A DNA stretch of 64,000 nucleotides, taken from an uncultured Bacteroides sp. (GTDB taxonomy: Bacteria; Bacteroidota; Bacteroidia; Bacteroidales; Bacteroidaceae). The first letter of the stretch is position 1; each line of letters starts with the position of its first letter. The stretch spans positions 62,001-126,000 of the forward strand of contig NZ_CAJULN010000006.1 in NCBI RefSeq assembly GCF_910586915.1, given 5' to 3'. Shown here one piece after another: positions 1 to 8,243 of this stretch. The notes below the pieces were generated by a model. It searched no databases. It was not told the origin of the DNA and saw only the letters and a list, made by a program, of their open reading frames with translations. The position numbers and the translations under genes are program-made.

Positions 1-208
1 GTTGCTTGTATTCATCAAATTATTAGTAAGATATCTTTGTAGATAATTTTATGATATATACAGAGTACAAGTAGGAGAACGATACGGATTCAATCATGTA
101 CTAATTTAATTTTGCTAACAGATAATAAAAAGGAAGTATTGAATAACTCAAATAAAAATGACGGTATCAGATTCTTTTTCAGGAGGGTGTGTCGTTATAT
201 AACATCTA

Positions 209-252
209 AAAGGGTCGTATCAAACTCCGTTTGAGTAATGATACGACCCTTT
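209..252. terminator. Bidirectional intrinsic terminator
   Basis: A perfect 14-bp inverted repeat (209-222 and 239-252) has a 16-nt loop. It is followed by CTTT on the plus strand and by TTTT on the minus strand. It lies 108 bp beyond the stop of the 235-aa gene on the minus strand and could end the long minus-strand gene series, or a short plus-strand transcript starting near position 46. Confidence 0.65.
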
Positions 253-360
253 CTTTAGTCTTTTTAGGATGTTCTAATTTCAAATTAAAAGTTTATCTTT
301 TCAAAAATTGAGTTTTGACACTCTCATAATGTTGTTTTACCTGATTTTCTATATTCATTT

Positions 361-1068
361 TCAGGATTGCCTTGATGCAAGAAAATTGAGATAGTCCGCA
401 ATGGCACGCTGGCAGCCGGTGAAATCAGGTGTCCGTTTGCCTTTACACTTTCTAAAATAGATCGTTCCCGATTTTGTAAGACCGTTTACGGATTTGTTGA
501 ATGTACCTTTGGTACGGATATGGATTTCAAAACCGTCCCGTTTGGCTATTTCAAGAAAAACATTTGCCTCAATTCGTTCTCCATTTAGAAAACTCTGTTT
601 ACAATCGTCAATTTGCCGTTGCCATTCTTTTTCCTTTAATCGCTGTTCCTCTTCCTCCTTAGCCTTCAGTTCCAGCCGTTTTTGTTCCTGTCTTTTTAAG
701 TACGCTTCACGGGCTTGCCACAAAGGTGCAGTGTCAAGCCCAAGAGCTTCAAACACACGGATAGAAAGAAGAGAGATATGAACTCCTCTTTCTAAATCTT
801 GAAGTGTATTTGTAATCCAATTTTTACAATAAGCGGCAGTTGTTTCTTTGCGTTCCTCCTTGTCAAGGAATCGACGTGAATGCTGTCCGCAAGAGAAGAA
901 TACATTTTCTATCTTGCAGACAACATGGAATATGTCCTCGCTTTCGTTTCCATATTCGTTTTTTGTAGATAACGAGAGATAAACATTCTCCGCATACGGC
1001 TCCAACTCCATATAAGGAGCGACGACGGTGTTCCCGTCAAACTTGTATTTGAATACTTTTGCTTTCAT
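361..1068 (-). CDS. Hypothetical protein with central coiled coil (235 aa)
   Basis: I do not recognise the family. Residues 119-157 are a Lys/Glu/Arg-rich stretch predicted to form a charged coiled coil, between a more globular N-terminal part with several Cys and a basic C-terminal domain. There is no signal peptide or membrane segment, so it is probably cytoplasmic. It is the last gene of the visible minus-strand series and is followed by the hairpin at 209-252. Its place in the element suggests an accessory or regulatory role, but this is only context. Confidence 0.6.
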   Translation of the reverse strand: MKAKVFKYKFDGNTVVAPYMELEPYAENVYLSLSTKNEYGNESEDIFHVVCKIENVFFSCGQHSRRFLDKEERKETTAAYCKNWITNTLQDLERGVHISLLSIRVFEALGLDTAPLWQAREAYLKRQEQKRLELKAKEEEEQRLKEKEWQRQIDDCKQSFLNGERIEANVFLEIAKRDGFEIHIRTKGTFNKSVNGLTKSGTIYFRKCKGKRTPDFTGCQRAIADYLNFLASRQS

Positions 1069-1082
1069 AATTATATCTGTTA

Positions 1083-1442
1083 TTATTGTTCATTCATATA
1101 ATCCAATATGCTCCCTTCCAGCCTGTCGTATATCCGGTTGAATTGGTCCTGATATTCTTCCAGAAAAGCCCCGTCCGCATCGCACATTTCATCGAGTGTC
1201 TTATTGTTTGTCCGACATAATTCAGTATCGGTCAGTTCACAGACTATTTCGATAAGCATCGAGCGTTCCTTGTCTTCGGGGAGTAATTTGTCTTTTTTCA
1301 GGCAACAATAGTTGCGGATATTGATTCTCAGATACAGGTCTGCCTCTTCCCAGCGTTCATCCGGTAAGAATGTGAATGCCTGTTTCAGTTCATCGGGTTG
1401 TTTGTCCCACCATTCGTTCAAACTCTTCGGTTCCATATTCAT
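1083..1442 (-). CDS. Hypothetical acidic protein (119 aa)
   Basis: This is a small acidic protein rich in Glu and Asp without recognisable motifs, signal peptide or membrane segment. Its start codon overlaps the stop of the 61-aa gene upstream (ATGA at 1439-1442), which points to translational coupling and supports both as real genes of one operon. Acidic small proteins on mobile elements are sometimes DNA mimics, but nothing specific supports that here. Confidence 0.6.
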   Translation of the reverse strand: MNMEPKSLNEWWDKQPDELKQAFTFLPDERWEEADLYLRINIRNYCCLKKDKLLPEDKERSMLIEIVCELTDTELCRTNNKTLDEMCDADGAFLEEYQDQFNRIYDRLEGSILDYMNEQ

Positions 1443-1624
1443 AAGTTTAATTGGTCGATAACCGTTTGGTTTGCCATTGCCGATTCCAAATCACCTTCCC
1501 GCAAATCGTTCGCGTCGCATAATTCACGCAGGTTTCTTACTTCGGCATCAAGGTATTTCCGTGCCGTCTCTTTGTCACACCTGCAAGAGGTGCATATCCT
1601 GTCAATGATTATTGTTTCCATCAT
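1439..1624 (-). CDS. Hypothetical small protein (61 aa)
   Basis: A 61-aa protein with a CTSCRCD motif near residue 11 and an overall helical, acidic character. The close Cys residues could bind a metal, but there is no second pair. It is tightly packed between the 116-aa and 119-aa genes and overlaps the latter by 4 nt. Translation may start at either of two adjacent Met codons. The family is not recognised. Confidence 0.55.
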   Translation of the reverse strand: MMETIIIDRICTSCRCDKETARKYLDAEVRNLRELCDANDLREGDLESAMANQTVIDQLNL

Positions 1625-1629
1625 TATTT

Positions 1630-1977
1630 TTATTTAGTTTTTGTATTGGAACCGGATAAAAGCTGTACGGTTGTCCGGAGTATCTCGTCCAGCCAGTTGA
1701 TGCAACGAGCCCCGAGTTCAAAAGGACCGTCAATTTCGTACAAGTCACGGGAATGTTTGTCTTCCACAACGAGATGGAGGTCCTCCCCGAAGAATTGTAT
1801 CCTGCGCACCAGGCACTCATAGGGATCGCCGTCATGGTCGAACCATATCACGTATACGGCATCCACCGTATCGGGAAACTCCATTTCCGTTTTCCCATAT
1901 TTCTCCAATACCGCTTTTATGGCGGCTGTAATCTCCTTGCGGAGTTTTTCTACTTGTTCGCTGAAATCTGTTTTCAT
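1630..1977 (-). CDS. Hypothetical protein (116 aa)
   Basis: The reading frame is open up to 2019, but the first 14 codons encode an unlikely sequence and run through a GC-rich hairpin (about 1996-2018). I therefore chose the Met at 1977, which begins MKTDFSEQV. The protein has an N-terminal helix and a middle part rich in acidic and aromatic residues. No known domain is recognised. It ends 5 nt before the next gene, consistent with one operon. Confidence 0.55.
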   Translation of the reverse strand: MKTDFSEQVEKLRKEITAAIKAVLEKYGKTEMEFPDTVDAVYVIWFDHDGDPYECLVRRIQFFGEDLHLVVEDKHSRDLYEIDGPFELGARCINWLDEILRTTVQLLSGSNTKTK

Positions 1978-2050
1978 AAGGCATAAAAATGAATGCGGGA
2001 GCCGCCGGCGGACTCCCACGATTAGACATTCGGTTTATTTGTCGGAAACA

Positions 2051-2551
2051 TTACGCGTGGATATTGATGCGATTGAACGATTCCGGACAATGCTGGAAGA
2101 CAAGCGGCAGATTGACGTGTACCATCGGGTACTCCATCCAGCCGCTGCCTCTCCGGTAACCGGTATCGGTGGCAAGGTGATTCAACTCCAGAAACTCCAT
2201 CGCGTCGGGATTGTTGTTGGTGTCGATGAAAGCCCTGTCGGGCAGTCCGATGGCATCCAACTCTTCCAGATTGACCGTCAGGATCGTGTAAGGCTCTTCC
2301 GTATCGGCCAGTTCCAGACAGAGGGCGAGCCAGCCGTTGTGATAGATTTGCGGAACCAGTCGTACAGCCTGCCCCTGATAGATGTAAAGTTTCTCCCGAT
2401 AGGATTTGTCAGTCGGAATGATTTCAAACTCGTCTTCCTTTTCCGTGAAAGAAAGCATCGGGTTATGGACTGCCAGGAATGTATCCTCTTCCATCCGGTA
2501 GCACAGGTGATCCGTTCCTGCCGAACGGATGATTTCCAATGAAGTGTTCAT
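2051..2551 (-). CDS. Hypothetical protein, possibly DUF4313-like (166 aa)
   Basis: A soluble 166-aa protein. The middle segment (GWLALCLELADTEEPYTILT) and the following NLEELD stretch recall the DUF4313 family, found in conjugative transposons and plasmids. This assignment comes from memory of the family and is tentative. No catalytic motif, signal peptide or membrane helix is visible. It sits between the DUF932-like gene and the small-protein group, all read in the same direction. Confidence 0.5.
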   Translation of the reverse strand: MNTSLEIIRSAGTDHLCYRMEEDTFLAVHNPMLSFTEKEDEFEIIPTDKSYREKLYIYQGQAVRLVPQIYHNGWLALCLELADTEEPYTILTVNLEELDAIGLPDRAFIDTNNNPDAMEFLELNHLATDTGYRRGSGWMEYPMVHVNLPLVFQHCPESFNRINIHA

Positions 2552-2595
2552 GATCCGGTTGTTTTTTAAGTTATGTAATGAGTAAATGTTATTTA

Positions 2596-3753
2596 TTAGT
2601 TGGTTTTTACCCGGTTCATAAGTTGTCCCGATATCTCATGCAGTTCCCGGCAGCGTTCCGGCTCCTGTTCCCGTGCGAAAGCGGTGATGCCCTGCGTCAG
2701 TTTCCACAGGGTGGCCCCTCCGGTCACTCCGTCCTCCGGATTGTTGTTCATCAATAATTTTTCCACTTCGCGCCCTTCGCTCTTCAGCAGGCCGCCTTTC
2801 TGCACCAGTTGTTTGAGCTCCTTGTCGAAGTCCACATCTATTTCCGAAGCACTTTGTATTTCGATGGCTTTCTGCATAAGTGTATCCTTGTTGTACAGTC
2901 CTTTGGTCAGGTCCGATACCGCCGATACGGTGGTCTGCGTGTCCAGCTCGTAGGTCTTCTGTGACAGTGCCAGTGAATCGGGCAGTCGTGCCCCCAGATG
3001 CACCTGCCGCATGACGGATTCACGTACCATCCCGTTCAGGCATGCCCCGTTGAGCAGGAACGAACGCATGTCCACGGATCCGTTGCCATAGTCGGAAGTG
3101 GAAAAGCGTGCCCCGGCAAAGATGATGACCGTCCCGTTCTTTCTGGTGGGAATCTCAATGGGTGTGGGCAGGATGGTCTCGCACCAGACCTTGGTGTCAT
3201 TCATGTAGGCGTCCGATACGACCGCCCCCTGATTGGCCGCCTCCCGGATGAATGCGGTCAGGATATCCACCGAATTGAGCCGCCGGTACGAGTCGGAAAG
3301 TACGCCCCGCACTTCCATGCCTACCGCCCGGATAAGTACCCGTGTGCGCGCGGTCCAGCCCGAATGTTCGTTAAGGATGGTGGCGCAAAGCTGTTTCTGC
3401 CATACATCACCACCGGACAGTTCGCGCAGGTACTTGGCCGGCACCCCCATCTTCTCCGAAATCTGGCTGATGGCATTGCCGTGCAGACTGAAATTTCCCT
3501 CCGGCATGGTCATTTGCACCCGGTCCGCCGCGCGGAATGAAATGACAGGCTGTTTCTCCTTGCCGCGCAGGTTCACCCCGATGGGGGCGATGAAGTCCTG
3601 CGCTATTTTTCCTTCGTCAAGCAGCCGTGCGATGGTCTCCATGACTCCCTGCCGTTTGCCTTCCACCATCCGTTGTACCTTGTTGATAACCACCTGGTTC
3701 AATCCCTGCTGTTTTTCTACCGATGCAGGATTCGGCATTACTGTTACTTCCAT
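2596..3753 (-). CDS. DUF932-like phage/plasmid-type protein
   Basis: The protein resembles the DUF932 family of plasmid- and phage-borne proteins. It has the segment AISQISEKMGVPAKYLREL, then LIRAVGMEVRGVLSDSYRRL followed by an alpha/beta core. DUF932 proteins have no established biochemical role. The frame is open up to 3795 and would then overlap the upstream gene by 19 nt. I prefer the Met at 3753 because an A-rich stretch typical of Bacteroides gene starts precedes it. The alternative start at 3795 adds 14 residues. Confidence 0.6.
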   Translation of the reverse strand: MEVTVMPNPASVEKQQGLNQVVINKVQRMVEGKRQGVMETIARLLDEGKIAQDFIAPIGVNLRGKEKQPVISFRAADRVQMTMPEGNFSLHGNAISQISEKMGVPAKYLRELSGGDVWQKQLCATILNEHSGWTARTRVLIRAVGMEVRGVLSDSYRRLNSVDILTAFIREAANQGAVVSDAYMNDTKVWCETILPTPIEIPTRKNGTVIIFAGARFSTSDYGNGSVDMRSFLLNGACLNGMVRESVMRQVHLGARLPDSLALSQKTYELDTQTTVSAVSDLTKGLYNKDTLMQKAIEIQSASEIDVDFDKELKQLVQKGGLLKSEGREVEKLLMNNNPEDGVTGGATLWKLTQGITAFAREQEPERCRELHEISGQLMNRVKTN

Positions 3754-3776
3754 ATTCTTGTTTTTTAATGATAGGT

Positions 3777-4016
3777 TTATTTCTTTATTCTCCATCCGTT
3801 CCTATAATGGATGGTCCTGATTCCGGTCCGCACATACCCCTGATTCTTGTCATGCCTGTATTCGTACATGAGCAATGCATGGTTTATTGCCGGCAGCTCA
3901 CCTTTCTCCCTCAGTTTGTCCAGATGCGGCTTTGCCGCCTCCAGGCAGGAAAACCCGCCGAAGAAGCGGTTGCCCGTCATGTTGTAGAGTTCGATAAAAT
4001 CATAATTTGTTCCCAT
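3777..4016 (-). CDS. Hypothetical small protein (79 aa)
   Basis: A 79-aa soluble protein beginning MGTNYDFIELYNMTG. Its start lies inside the 3' end of the peptidase gene (17-nt overlap), a sign of translational coupling. It contains several aromatic residues and a basic C terminus. The family is not recognised. The tight packing on both sides supports a real gene. Confidence 0.55.
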   Translation of the reverse strand: MGTNYDFIELYNMTGNRFFGGFSCLEAAKPHLDKLREKGELPAINHALLMYEYRHDKNQGYVRTGIRTIHYRNGWRIKK

Positions 4017-4881
4017 GGCCTGTCTTGTTTTGGACGGGAGGTTCCATCCCGTATTTTTTCATGAAGCGGATATATTCCTTCTCACTGTATCCGGTCGTTC
4101 CGAACAGTTCGTAGTAACTGTACATGAAGGTCTTTTCCGTTCTTGCCTTGTGGGAACTGACGTTCTTGTGGCAGCAGACAATGTGCCTGACGAAACGGTA
4201 ACACTTGCACAAGTCCTCCCAGATGGTATATTCCCTGTCCGTATGAGGTTCGTAATAGCCGCAGGAGAGGTTGATGCAGGATACGGACAGCCCCCTTGCC
4301 TTCAGGGTATGCACGTCCGTGCTCAACCCGCTTGCCGGGTGATACCCGTATCTCCCGGGACTGACGGTCTCCAGGAATTCCTCCGAGCAGAGTTCCATCC
4401 CGTGGACTCTTGTAATGATGTCACCGTTGCCCTTGCGGTCACATCCGATGACGAAGCGGCAGTCCGCAAAGAAATCCATGTCGGCTTTCCGGCTGCCTAT
4501 GCATCCGTTTTCTTCCTGTACGAAGAAAGCACATTTCATCGCCTTGAAACTTTCCAGACACTTCAAACAGACCCAGATGCCGTTCTTGTCATCGGCACCG
4601 ATTCCGGTCATCCGCCTGTGTTTATGGTCGTATCCGACAATCATCGATTCCGCGACAAGGTGGGCTGCATACGTGCCTGTCTTGCGACGGTGCACCTCGT
4701 CCATGTGTGCCACGACACAGGGGTAGCTTTTCCGTTTGCCTTTGACCGCGTAGATATTGCCGTGCCGGTCTTTCCGGTAAGGAATCCCCATGCGGCTGAG
4801 TTCGTCCGTGATAAACCGGGCCATCCGCTTCTCCCTGCCTGAGGGAGAAGAGATGTTGTAAAGGGCCATTAATCTTTCCAT
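4000..4881 (-). CDS. M20/M42-like zinc metallopeptidase
   Basis: This looks like a two-metal aminopeptidase of the M20/M28/M42 group. The N-terminal segment NISSPSGREKRMARF is typical of that group. Candidate metal and catalytic residues are His59 and Asp61 (VVAHMDEV), Asp97 (GIGADDKNG), Glu123/Glu124 (VQEENG), Asp148 (IGCD) and His213 (EPHTD), in the order expected for the family. At 293 aa it is shorter than usual and seems to lack the inserted lid or dimerisation domain. There is no signal peptide, so it acts in the cytoplasm. The substrate is unknown. It lies inside a mobile element between genes of unknown function. Confidence 0.75.
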   Translation of the reverse strand: MERLMALYNISSPSGREKRMARFITDELSRMGIPYRKDRHGNIYAVKGKRKSYPCVVAHMDEVHRRKTGTYAAHLVAESMIVGYDHKHRRMTGIGADDKNGIWVCLKCLESFKAMKCAFFVQEENGCIGSRKADMDFFADCRFVIGCDRKGNGDIITRVHGMELCSEEFLETVSPGRYGYHPASGLSTDVHTLKARGLSVSCINLSCGYYEPHTDREYTIWEDLCKCYRFVRHIVCCHKNVSSHKARTEKTFMYSYYELFGTTGYSEKEYIRFMKKYGMEPPVQNKTGHGNKL

Positions 4882-4891
4882 ATTCTGATAT

Positions 4892-6121
4892 TTAAGAGAT
4901 GAATAATTTCTGAATTTGCAGGTAGCTTTTGAATCCGGGTATGGGCCGTCCCTTTTTGAACAGCGTGGAGGGATAGATTTTTCCCTTGTATTCCACCGGA
5001 GTCCCTTTCATGATCGTGCCGAAGGCCGTTTGTGTATAATAGAGGGGGTAACACACGTTGCAGTACAGTCTGTTGCTGTCCCCATGTATGCCTCCGCATT
5101 GTGGGCATACATACCTCAAGGCTGTTGCACAACCCTGTGTGTGCTGGCAGGAGGCGATCGCCGTACAGCCGTTGTGATTGGCCAGTTCCAGCCCGCTACC
5201 GTTCAGGTGGATGTAATGGAACGTATCCAGATAGGGAACCCCTTTCTTGTGCCACCGGCATGCCGGCACCTTCACCGACAGCCGGACATGTACCTCCGTG
5301 CCGGGTTCCTCTGCCATTCCGGGTATCGGGCTCATGCTGATAAAATCTTCCGGATGCGCATAGTCGTTGTATTTCTTCCGTAGGTTGATGCCGAGGCTTC
5401 CCGCCTGCTCCCTGATCAAATCCATGACAAAGGCGTGTGACGTATAGATGCGGTCCAGTACGGAAACCTGTACGGCCGGCATTCCGGTTGTGTTCCACAC
5501 GGCTTTCCCCCATACGACGGCCCTGCCGAGCACGTTGTTGCCTTCGTCCCTCGCTACCAGGATGCCGGCCCCCGCGAAGTTGGCGTAGAAATCCGCCGCA
5601 TTGCGCGCCTTGTCTTCGTACCGCATACATGAATTGTGCAGGGTGGACGTGTCACCGTCCGTAATGGAACTGTAGTTGGATTCCTGATAGGCGTCCAGAA
5701 AGTCATTCATTCCCGTATGCAGCCTGACGGAAACTTTGCTGTCGAGCGTGATGGCGCTGCGGAAATAACTGATCTCGCAGGATGTGTATTCGCGCAGGTT
5801 CTTGAACTGTTCGATGAAAGTGGATGGTTCCAGGTCTGTCCGGTTTTCGGGGAACCAGGGCGCCTGCGGGTTGTTCCTGTCCGGGAAATTGGGATGTTCC
5901 GGGTCCTTGTTGAAGGCGGTGAACACGATCCGGATTTTCCGGAAGGAGCCGCAGTCCGTCCACTTCCGTTTGGTGGACAGGAAATTATAGGATCCGCGGA
6001 TAATCTCCTGCGCCGGGCGGTTTTTCTTCAACTCGGACAGGATGTCCGCCGCGACCACACTTCCGTTTGCCGCCGCATGCGTCAGACGGGATTTCAGTTC
6101 GTTGCTTGCATAAAGTCTCAT
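4892..6121 (-). CDS. Phage/plasmid-type protein with C-terminal zinc ribbon (409 aa)
   Basis: I do not know a function for this family. The middle part contains an SCMRYEDKA segment followed by a beta-rich domain with GRAVVWGK and LDRIYTS, a pattern I associate with uncharacterised phage and element proteins. Near the C terminus two CxxC pairs (CPQCGG and CNVC) spaced about 13 residues apart form a probable zinc ribbon. It overlaps the upstream methylase-like gene by 4 nt (ATGA at 6118-6121), so the two are probably translationally coupled and may act together on nucleic acid. Confidence 0.6.
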   Translation of the reverse strand: MRLYASNELKSRLTHAAANGSVVAADILSELKKNRPAQEIIRGSYNFLSTKRKWTDCGSFRKIRIVFTAFNKDPEHPNFPDRNNPQAPWFPENRTDLEPSTFIEQFKNLREYTSCEISYFRSAITLDSKVSVRLHTGMNDFLDAYQESNYSSITDGDTSTLHNSCMRYEDKARNAADFYANFAGAGILVARDEGNNVLGRAVVWGKAVWNTTGMPAVQVSVLDRIYTSHAFVMDLIREQAGSLGINLRKKYNDYAHPEDFISMSPIPGMAEEPGTEVHVRLSVKVPACRWHKKGVPYLDTFHYIHLNGSGLELANHNGCTAIASCQHTQGCATALRYVCPQCGGIHGDSNRLYCNVCYPLYYTQTAFGTIMKGTPVEYKGKIYPSTLFKKGRPIPGFKSYLQIQKLFIS

Positions 6122-6888
6122 GATATTGTTTTTTTAGAAGTTAAACATGCGGAACGGGATACCGGGGCATCCTTCCGCTTTTGGAATTGTGCCATACGCT
6201 GTTTCAGGCCGGAAAGGGGGATGTTCCGGCTTGCCCGGTATTCGTCCTCGCTCATTTTCCGGATGGTGGGAATGCCGGTCGTCGTCAGGACAGGATTCAC
6301 GAACCATCCGTCCTTGAAGTCCTCGGGGAGCAGGCTGTCATGCTGGATGACCTCGCCCACGCATCCGTGTATGAGCATGTTGCAGACGGTCATCAGGCAG
6401 CAGGTACGGCTGATGTCCTCCGCAACCAGGTAATTGCCCAGATTGCGTACGTGGTACGCCAGTAGCAGCCTTCCGCTTCCGCAAGTCGGGTCATTCATCC
6501 GTTTGCCGGTCGTTTTCTCATCCGTACCGGTACATTGTACCATCAGGTCACAGATGTGCACGGGGGTGAAGAACTGTCCGTGCGCCTGCTGCCCGCCCCG
6601 GGAAGAGAGGGCCATGAACAGGTCACCGAACGCGTCGAACCACTCACGGGTCTGCAATTCCCGCTGCATGAGCTGTATCCATCCGGCAAGCAGTTCCATG
6701 AAGAAACGGTTCTGCTGCCGTTTGTATTTCCAGTCCTTGACGGGCGGCGCACCGGGTGAGAACCCGTGGGTGACGTAACGCAGGAAATCGTTGAAGACGG
6801 ACATCGGTTCGTATCCGTTCGAATATGCGAAATCGCAGATAAGCTTCTCAAGCGGACGTAACGCTTGCGGAGTGTTGTACTGTGCCAT
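6118..6888 (-). CDS. N6-DNA-methylase-like protein
   Basis: The sequence has the order expected of an N6-adenine methyltransferase of the HsdM type. A GQFFTP box lies at residues 104-109, and the S-adenosylmethionine-binding motif I (DPTCGSGRLL) at about 133-142. An acidic residue (AEDIS) follows at about 157. The catalytic motif IV, normally NPPY/F, is replaced by VNPVLTTTGIP at about 198. At 256 aa it has no target-recognition domain, and no restriction subunit is adjacent. It may bind SAM without methylating, or may methylate through a variant motif. Such proteins are common in Bacteroides conjugative elements. Confidence 0.75.
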   Translation of the reverse strand: MAQYNTPQALRPLEKLICDFAYSNGYEPMSVFNDFLRYVTHGFSPGAPPVKDWKYKRQQNRFFMELLAGWIQLMQRELQTREWFDAFGDLFMALSSRGGQQAHGQFFTPVHICDLMVQCTGTDEKTTGKRMNDPTCGSGRLLLAYHVRNLGNYLVAEDISRTCCLMTVCNMLIHGCVGEVIQHDSLLPEDFKDGWFVNPVLTTTGIPTIRKMSEDEYRASRNIPLSGLKQRMAQFQKRKDAPVSRSACLTSKKTIS

Positions 6889-6889
6889 A

Positions 6890-7696
6890 TTATTCTGATT
6901 TTTTATAGATGGTTACTGTATGCCCGTCATGGTCTGTCCGTATCCTGACGGGGGAAACGCCAAGGAAAGAGAGGTGGGTTTCCGCTTTCAGCATGTTCCA
7001 TTCCCATGCGGGGAGTTCCTTCCATTCCATCCGGTATCCCCATAGTATGAACAGGCCTTGGCGGAATCCGTTGAAAAGTCTTCCGTGCAGGATCCCGACC
7101 ATCCGGTCCAGTTCTTCCTTGGAGTAGACAGTGAATGATTCGTTCTGGTAAATGAACGCGCCTGCCGGCTCAATGTCCTGCCGGCGTTCGATGAGGTATT
7201 TTGTCCATTCTTTTGTGGTGTACTCTCCGTACAAGGGTTCAGGTTCCGTATATTTCCATGCCCTGACGGATGTGTGGAACAGGACCGCGCCGTTCTCGTG
7301 TCTTCCGGTATGCCCCCATGTCCGGAACTGTTTGCCGCGGATACCGTCCGGAAGTAATAATCCCGGGGCTGTCGTAACCCAAGGCCCTCCTTCCGTGTTA
7401 TAACAGGTCCGTCCTTCTTTCTCATGGCAGAACGGCATCCGGGGAAGAAGGCAGAGTTGGGCTTCCCGGCCATCGCTTCTTTCAATGTGCGCCTGCGGAT
7501 AGTAGTCGCCGCCACGGGTGGTATAAGTGACGGTGTCTCCGGCTACGGGTGCCGGGTTCTCTTCCCGCTCTTTCCGCATCCTGGAGATCAGCCGGTTCAC
7601 TTTCTCCACATCGCGCTCCTCTATGGAACATGCGCGTCCTTCACGCTCATTGAGCCGGACCAGGCTTTTCAGGTCATAAAAGTTACTGTATTCCAT
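6890..7696 (-). CDS. Hypothetical protein (268 aa)
   Basis: A soluble protein of unknown family. The frame is open up to 7747, but the stop of the upstream 87-aa gene lies at 7698-7700. The Met at 7696 (MEYSNFYDL) is therefore the natural start, 1 nt after that stop. It ends 1 nt before the methylase-like gene, so the three are closely coupled. An N-terminal helical region rich in Arg and Glu is followed by a beta-rich part with many Tyr and Trp. No catalytic motif is seen. Confidence 0.55.
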   Translation of the reverse strand: MEYSNFYDLKSLVRLNEREGRACSIEERDVEKVNRLISRMRKEREENPAPVAGDTVTYTTRGGDYYPQAHIERSDGREAQLCLLPRMPFCHEKEGRTCYNTEGGPWVTTAPGLLLPDGIRGKQFRTWGHTGRHENGAVLFHTSVRAWKYTEPEPLYGEYTTKEWTKYLIERRQDIEPAGAFIYQNESFTVYSKEELDRMVGILHGRLFNGFRQGLFILWGYRMEWKELPAWEWNMLKAETHLSFLGVSPVRIRTDHDGHTVTIYKKSE

Positions 7697-7697
7697 G

Positions 7698-7961
7698 TCA
7701 TGACCGGTTTTGTTGGTACAATCCGACCTGGCGGGCAACCATGTCACAGAATTTCTGTCCGTTCTCCTTCTCGCTTCTGAAATAGGCGATCATGTCCCAG
7801 AGGTTCCGGTTGAAATAGCCGGTCCATTTCTCGTAGTAGTGGTTTCCGTCGACCTTCCCGAACGTTTCCTCGAAAAGCGCGGGAGTCAGTTCCTCATCCC
7901 CGTGATGGTTGTATTGCCACAGGGAGACAAGCAGCATTTGGTTGTAATCCAGTGTTTCCAT
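7698..7961 (-). CDS. Hypothetical small protein (87 aa)
   Basis: An 87-aa acidic protein rich in aromatic residues with no known domain. It is the first gene after the structured leader at 7988-8151. The start at 7961 lies 71 nt beyond the leader's closing helix, the same distance as in the second leader copy. It is followed with only 1 nt spacing by the 268-aa gene, so the leader probably governs this gene and the methylase-like operon beyond it. Confidence 0.55.
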   Translation of the reverse strand: METLDYNQMLLVSLWQYNHHGDEELTPALFEETFGKVDGNHYYEKWTGYFNRNLWDMIAYFRSEKENGQKFCDMVARQVGLYQQNRS

Positions 7962-7973
7962 ATCTGTTCTTTT

Positions 7974-8151
7974 TTAGTGAGACATCGGCCTACACGGGTA
8001 GGCATTTTTATTTCTTGATGTCTTTCCTGCCTGTTTGCCGGGGATTGTGCAAGGCTTGGCGAAAGAAAATACCGGAGCGGAGCGAGGATGATTTTCTTTC
8101 AGTCAACCCAGCCCCTGCAAGGGGCCGCCTTGCGCAATCATCCCGGCAAAC
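7974..8151 (-). promoter_or_regulatory. Structured 5' leader, copy 1
   Basis: Paired segments are P1 (GTTTGCCGGG 8033-8042 with CCCGGCAAAC 8142-8151), P2 (8044-8055 with 8127-8138), P3 (GAAAGAAAAT 8061-8070 with ATTTTCTTTC 8091-8100), a small C4/G4 hairpin near 8110-8125, and a separate hairpin at 7988-8003. A three-codon open frame (7974-7985, ATG TCT CAC TAA) follows in the minus direction. Copy 2 at 12851-13050 has the same helices with compensatory base changes, so this is a conserved structure. It is probably an RNA leader acting on the gene that starts at 7961. Confidence 0.6.
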
Positions 8152-8171
8152 GGCTATCTTTACAGCAAGAA

Positions 8172-8243
8172 ATGAAAAAGCGGACCTCAGCTTTTCAGTT
8201 CTGAAGTCCGCTTTCCGGTCATTTTGGAATTTCATGCTTTTCA
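8172..8243 (-). terminator. Terminator hairpin, copy A of a duplicated 72-nt sequence
   Basis: On the minus strand a GCGGACTTCAG/CTGAGGTCCGC stem with one mismatch is followed by TTTTT. It lies directly after the stop of the DUF4120-like gene and just before leader copy 1. A second, diverged copy is at 8561-8632. Both contain an open frame, but the base changes between the copies are mostly amino-acid changing, so conservation of a hairpin fits better than that of a peptide. Confidence 0.55.

Noticed and set aside
107..116. TTAATTTTGC, a near match to the attachment core at the left edge
   Set aside because: It has one mismatch and lies in the opposite orientation to the core at 14644-14653, so it cannot be the direct-repeat partner.
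222..233. AAACTCCGTTTG shared between a terminator loop (222-233) and the palindrome at 33922-33933
   Set aside because: A 12-base match, itself nearly palindromic, with no further similarity around it. Chance is likely.
6118..6888. A complete restriction-modification system
   Set aside because: No restriction or specificity subunit lies near the methylase-like gene, and the catalytic motif is altered.
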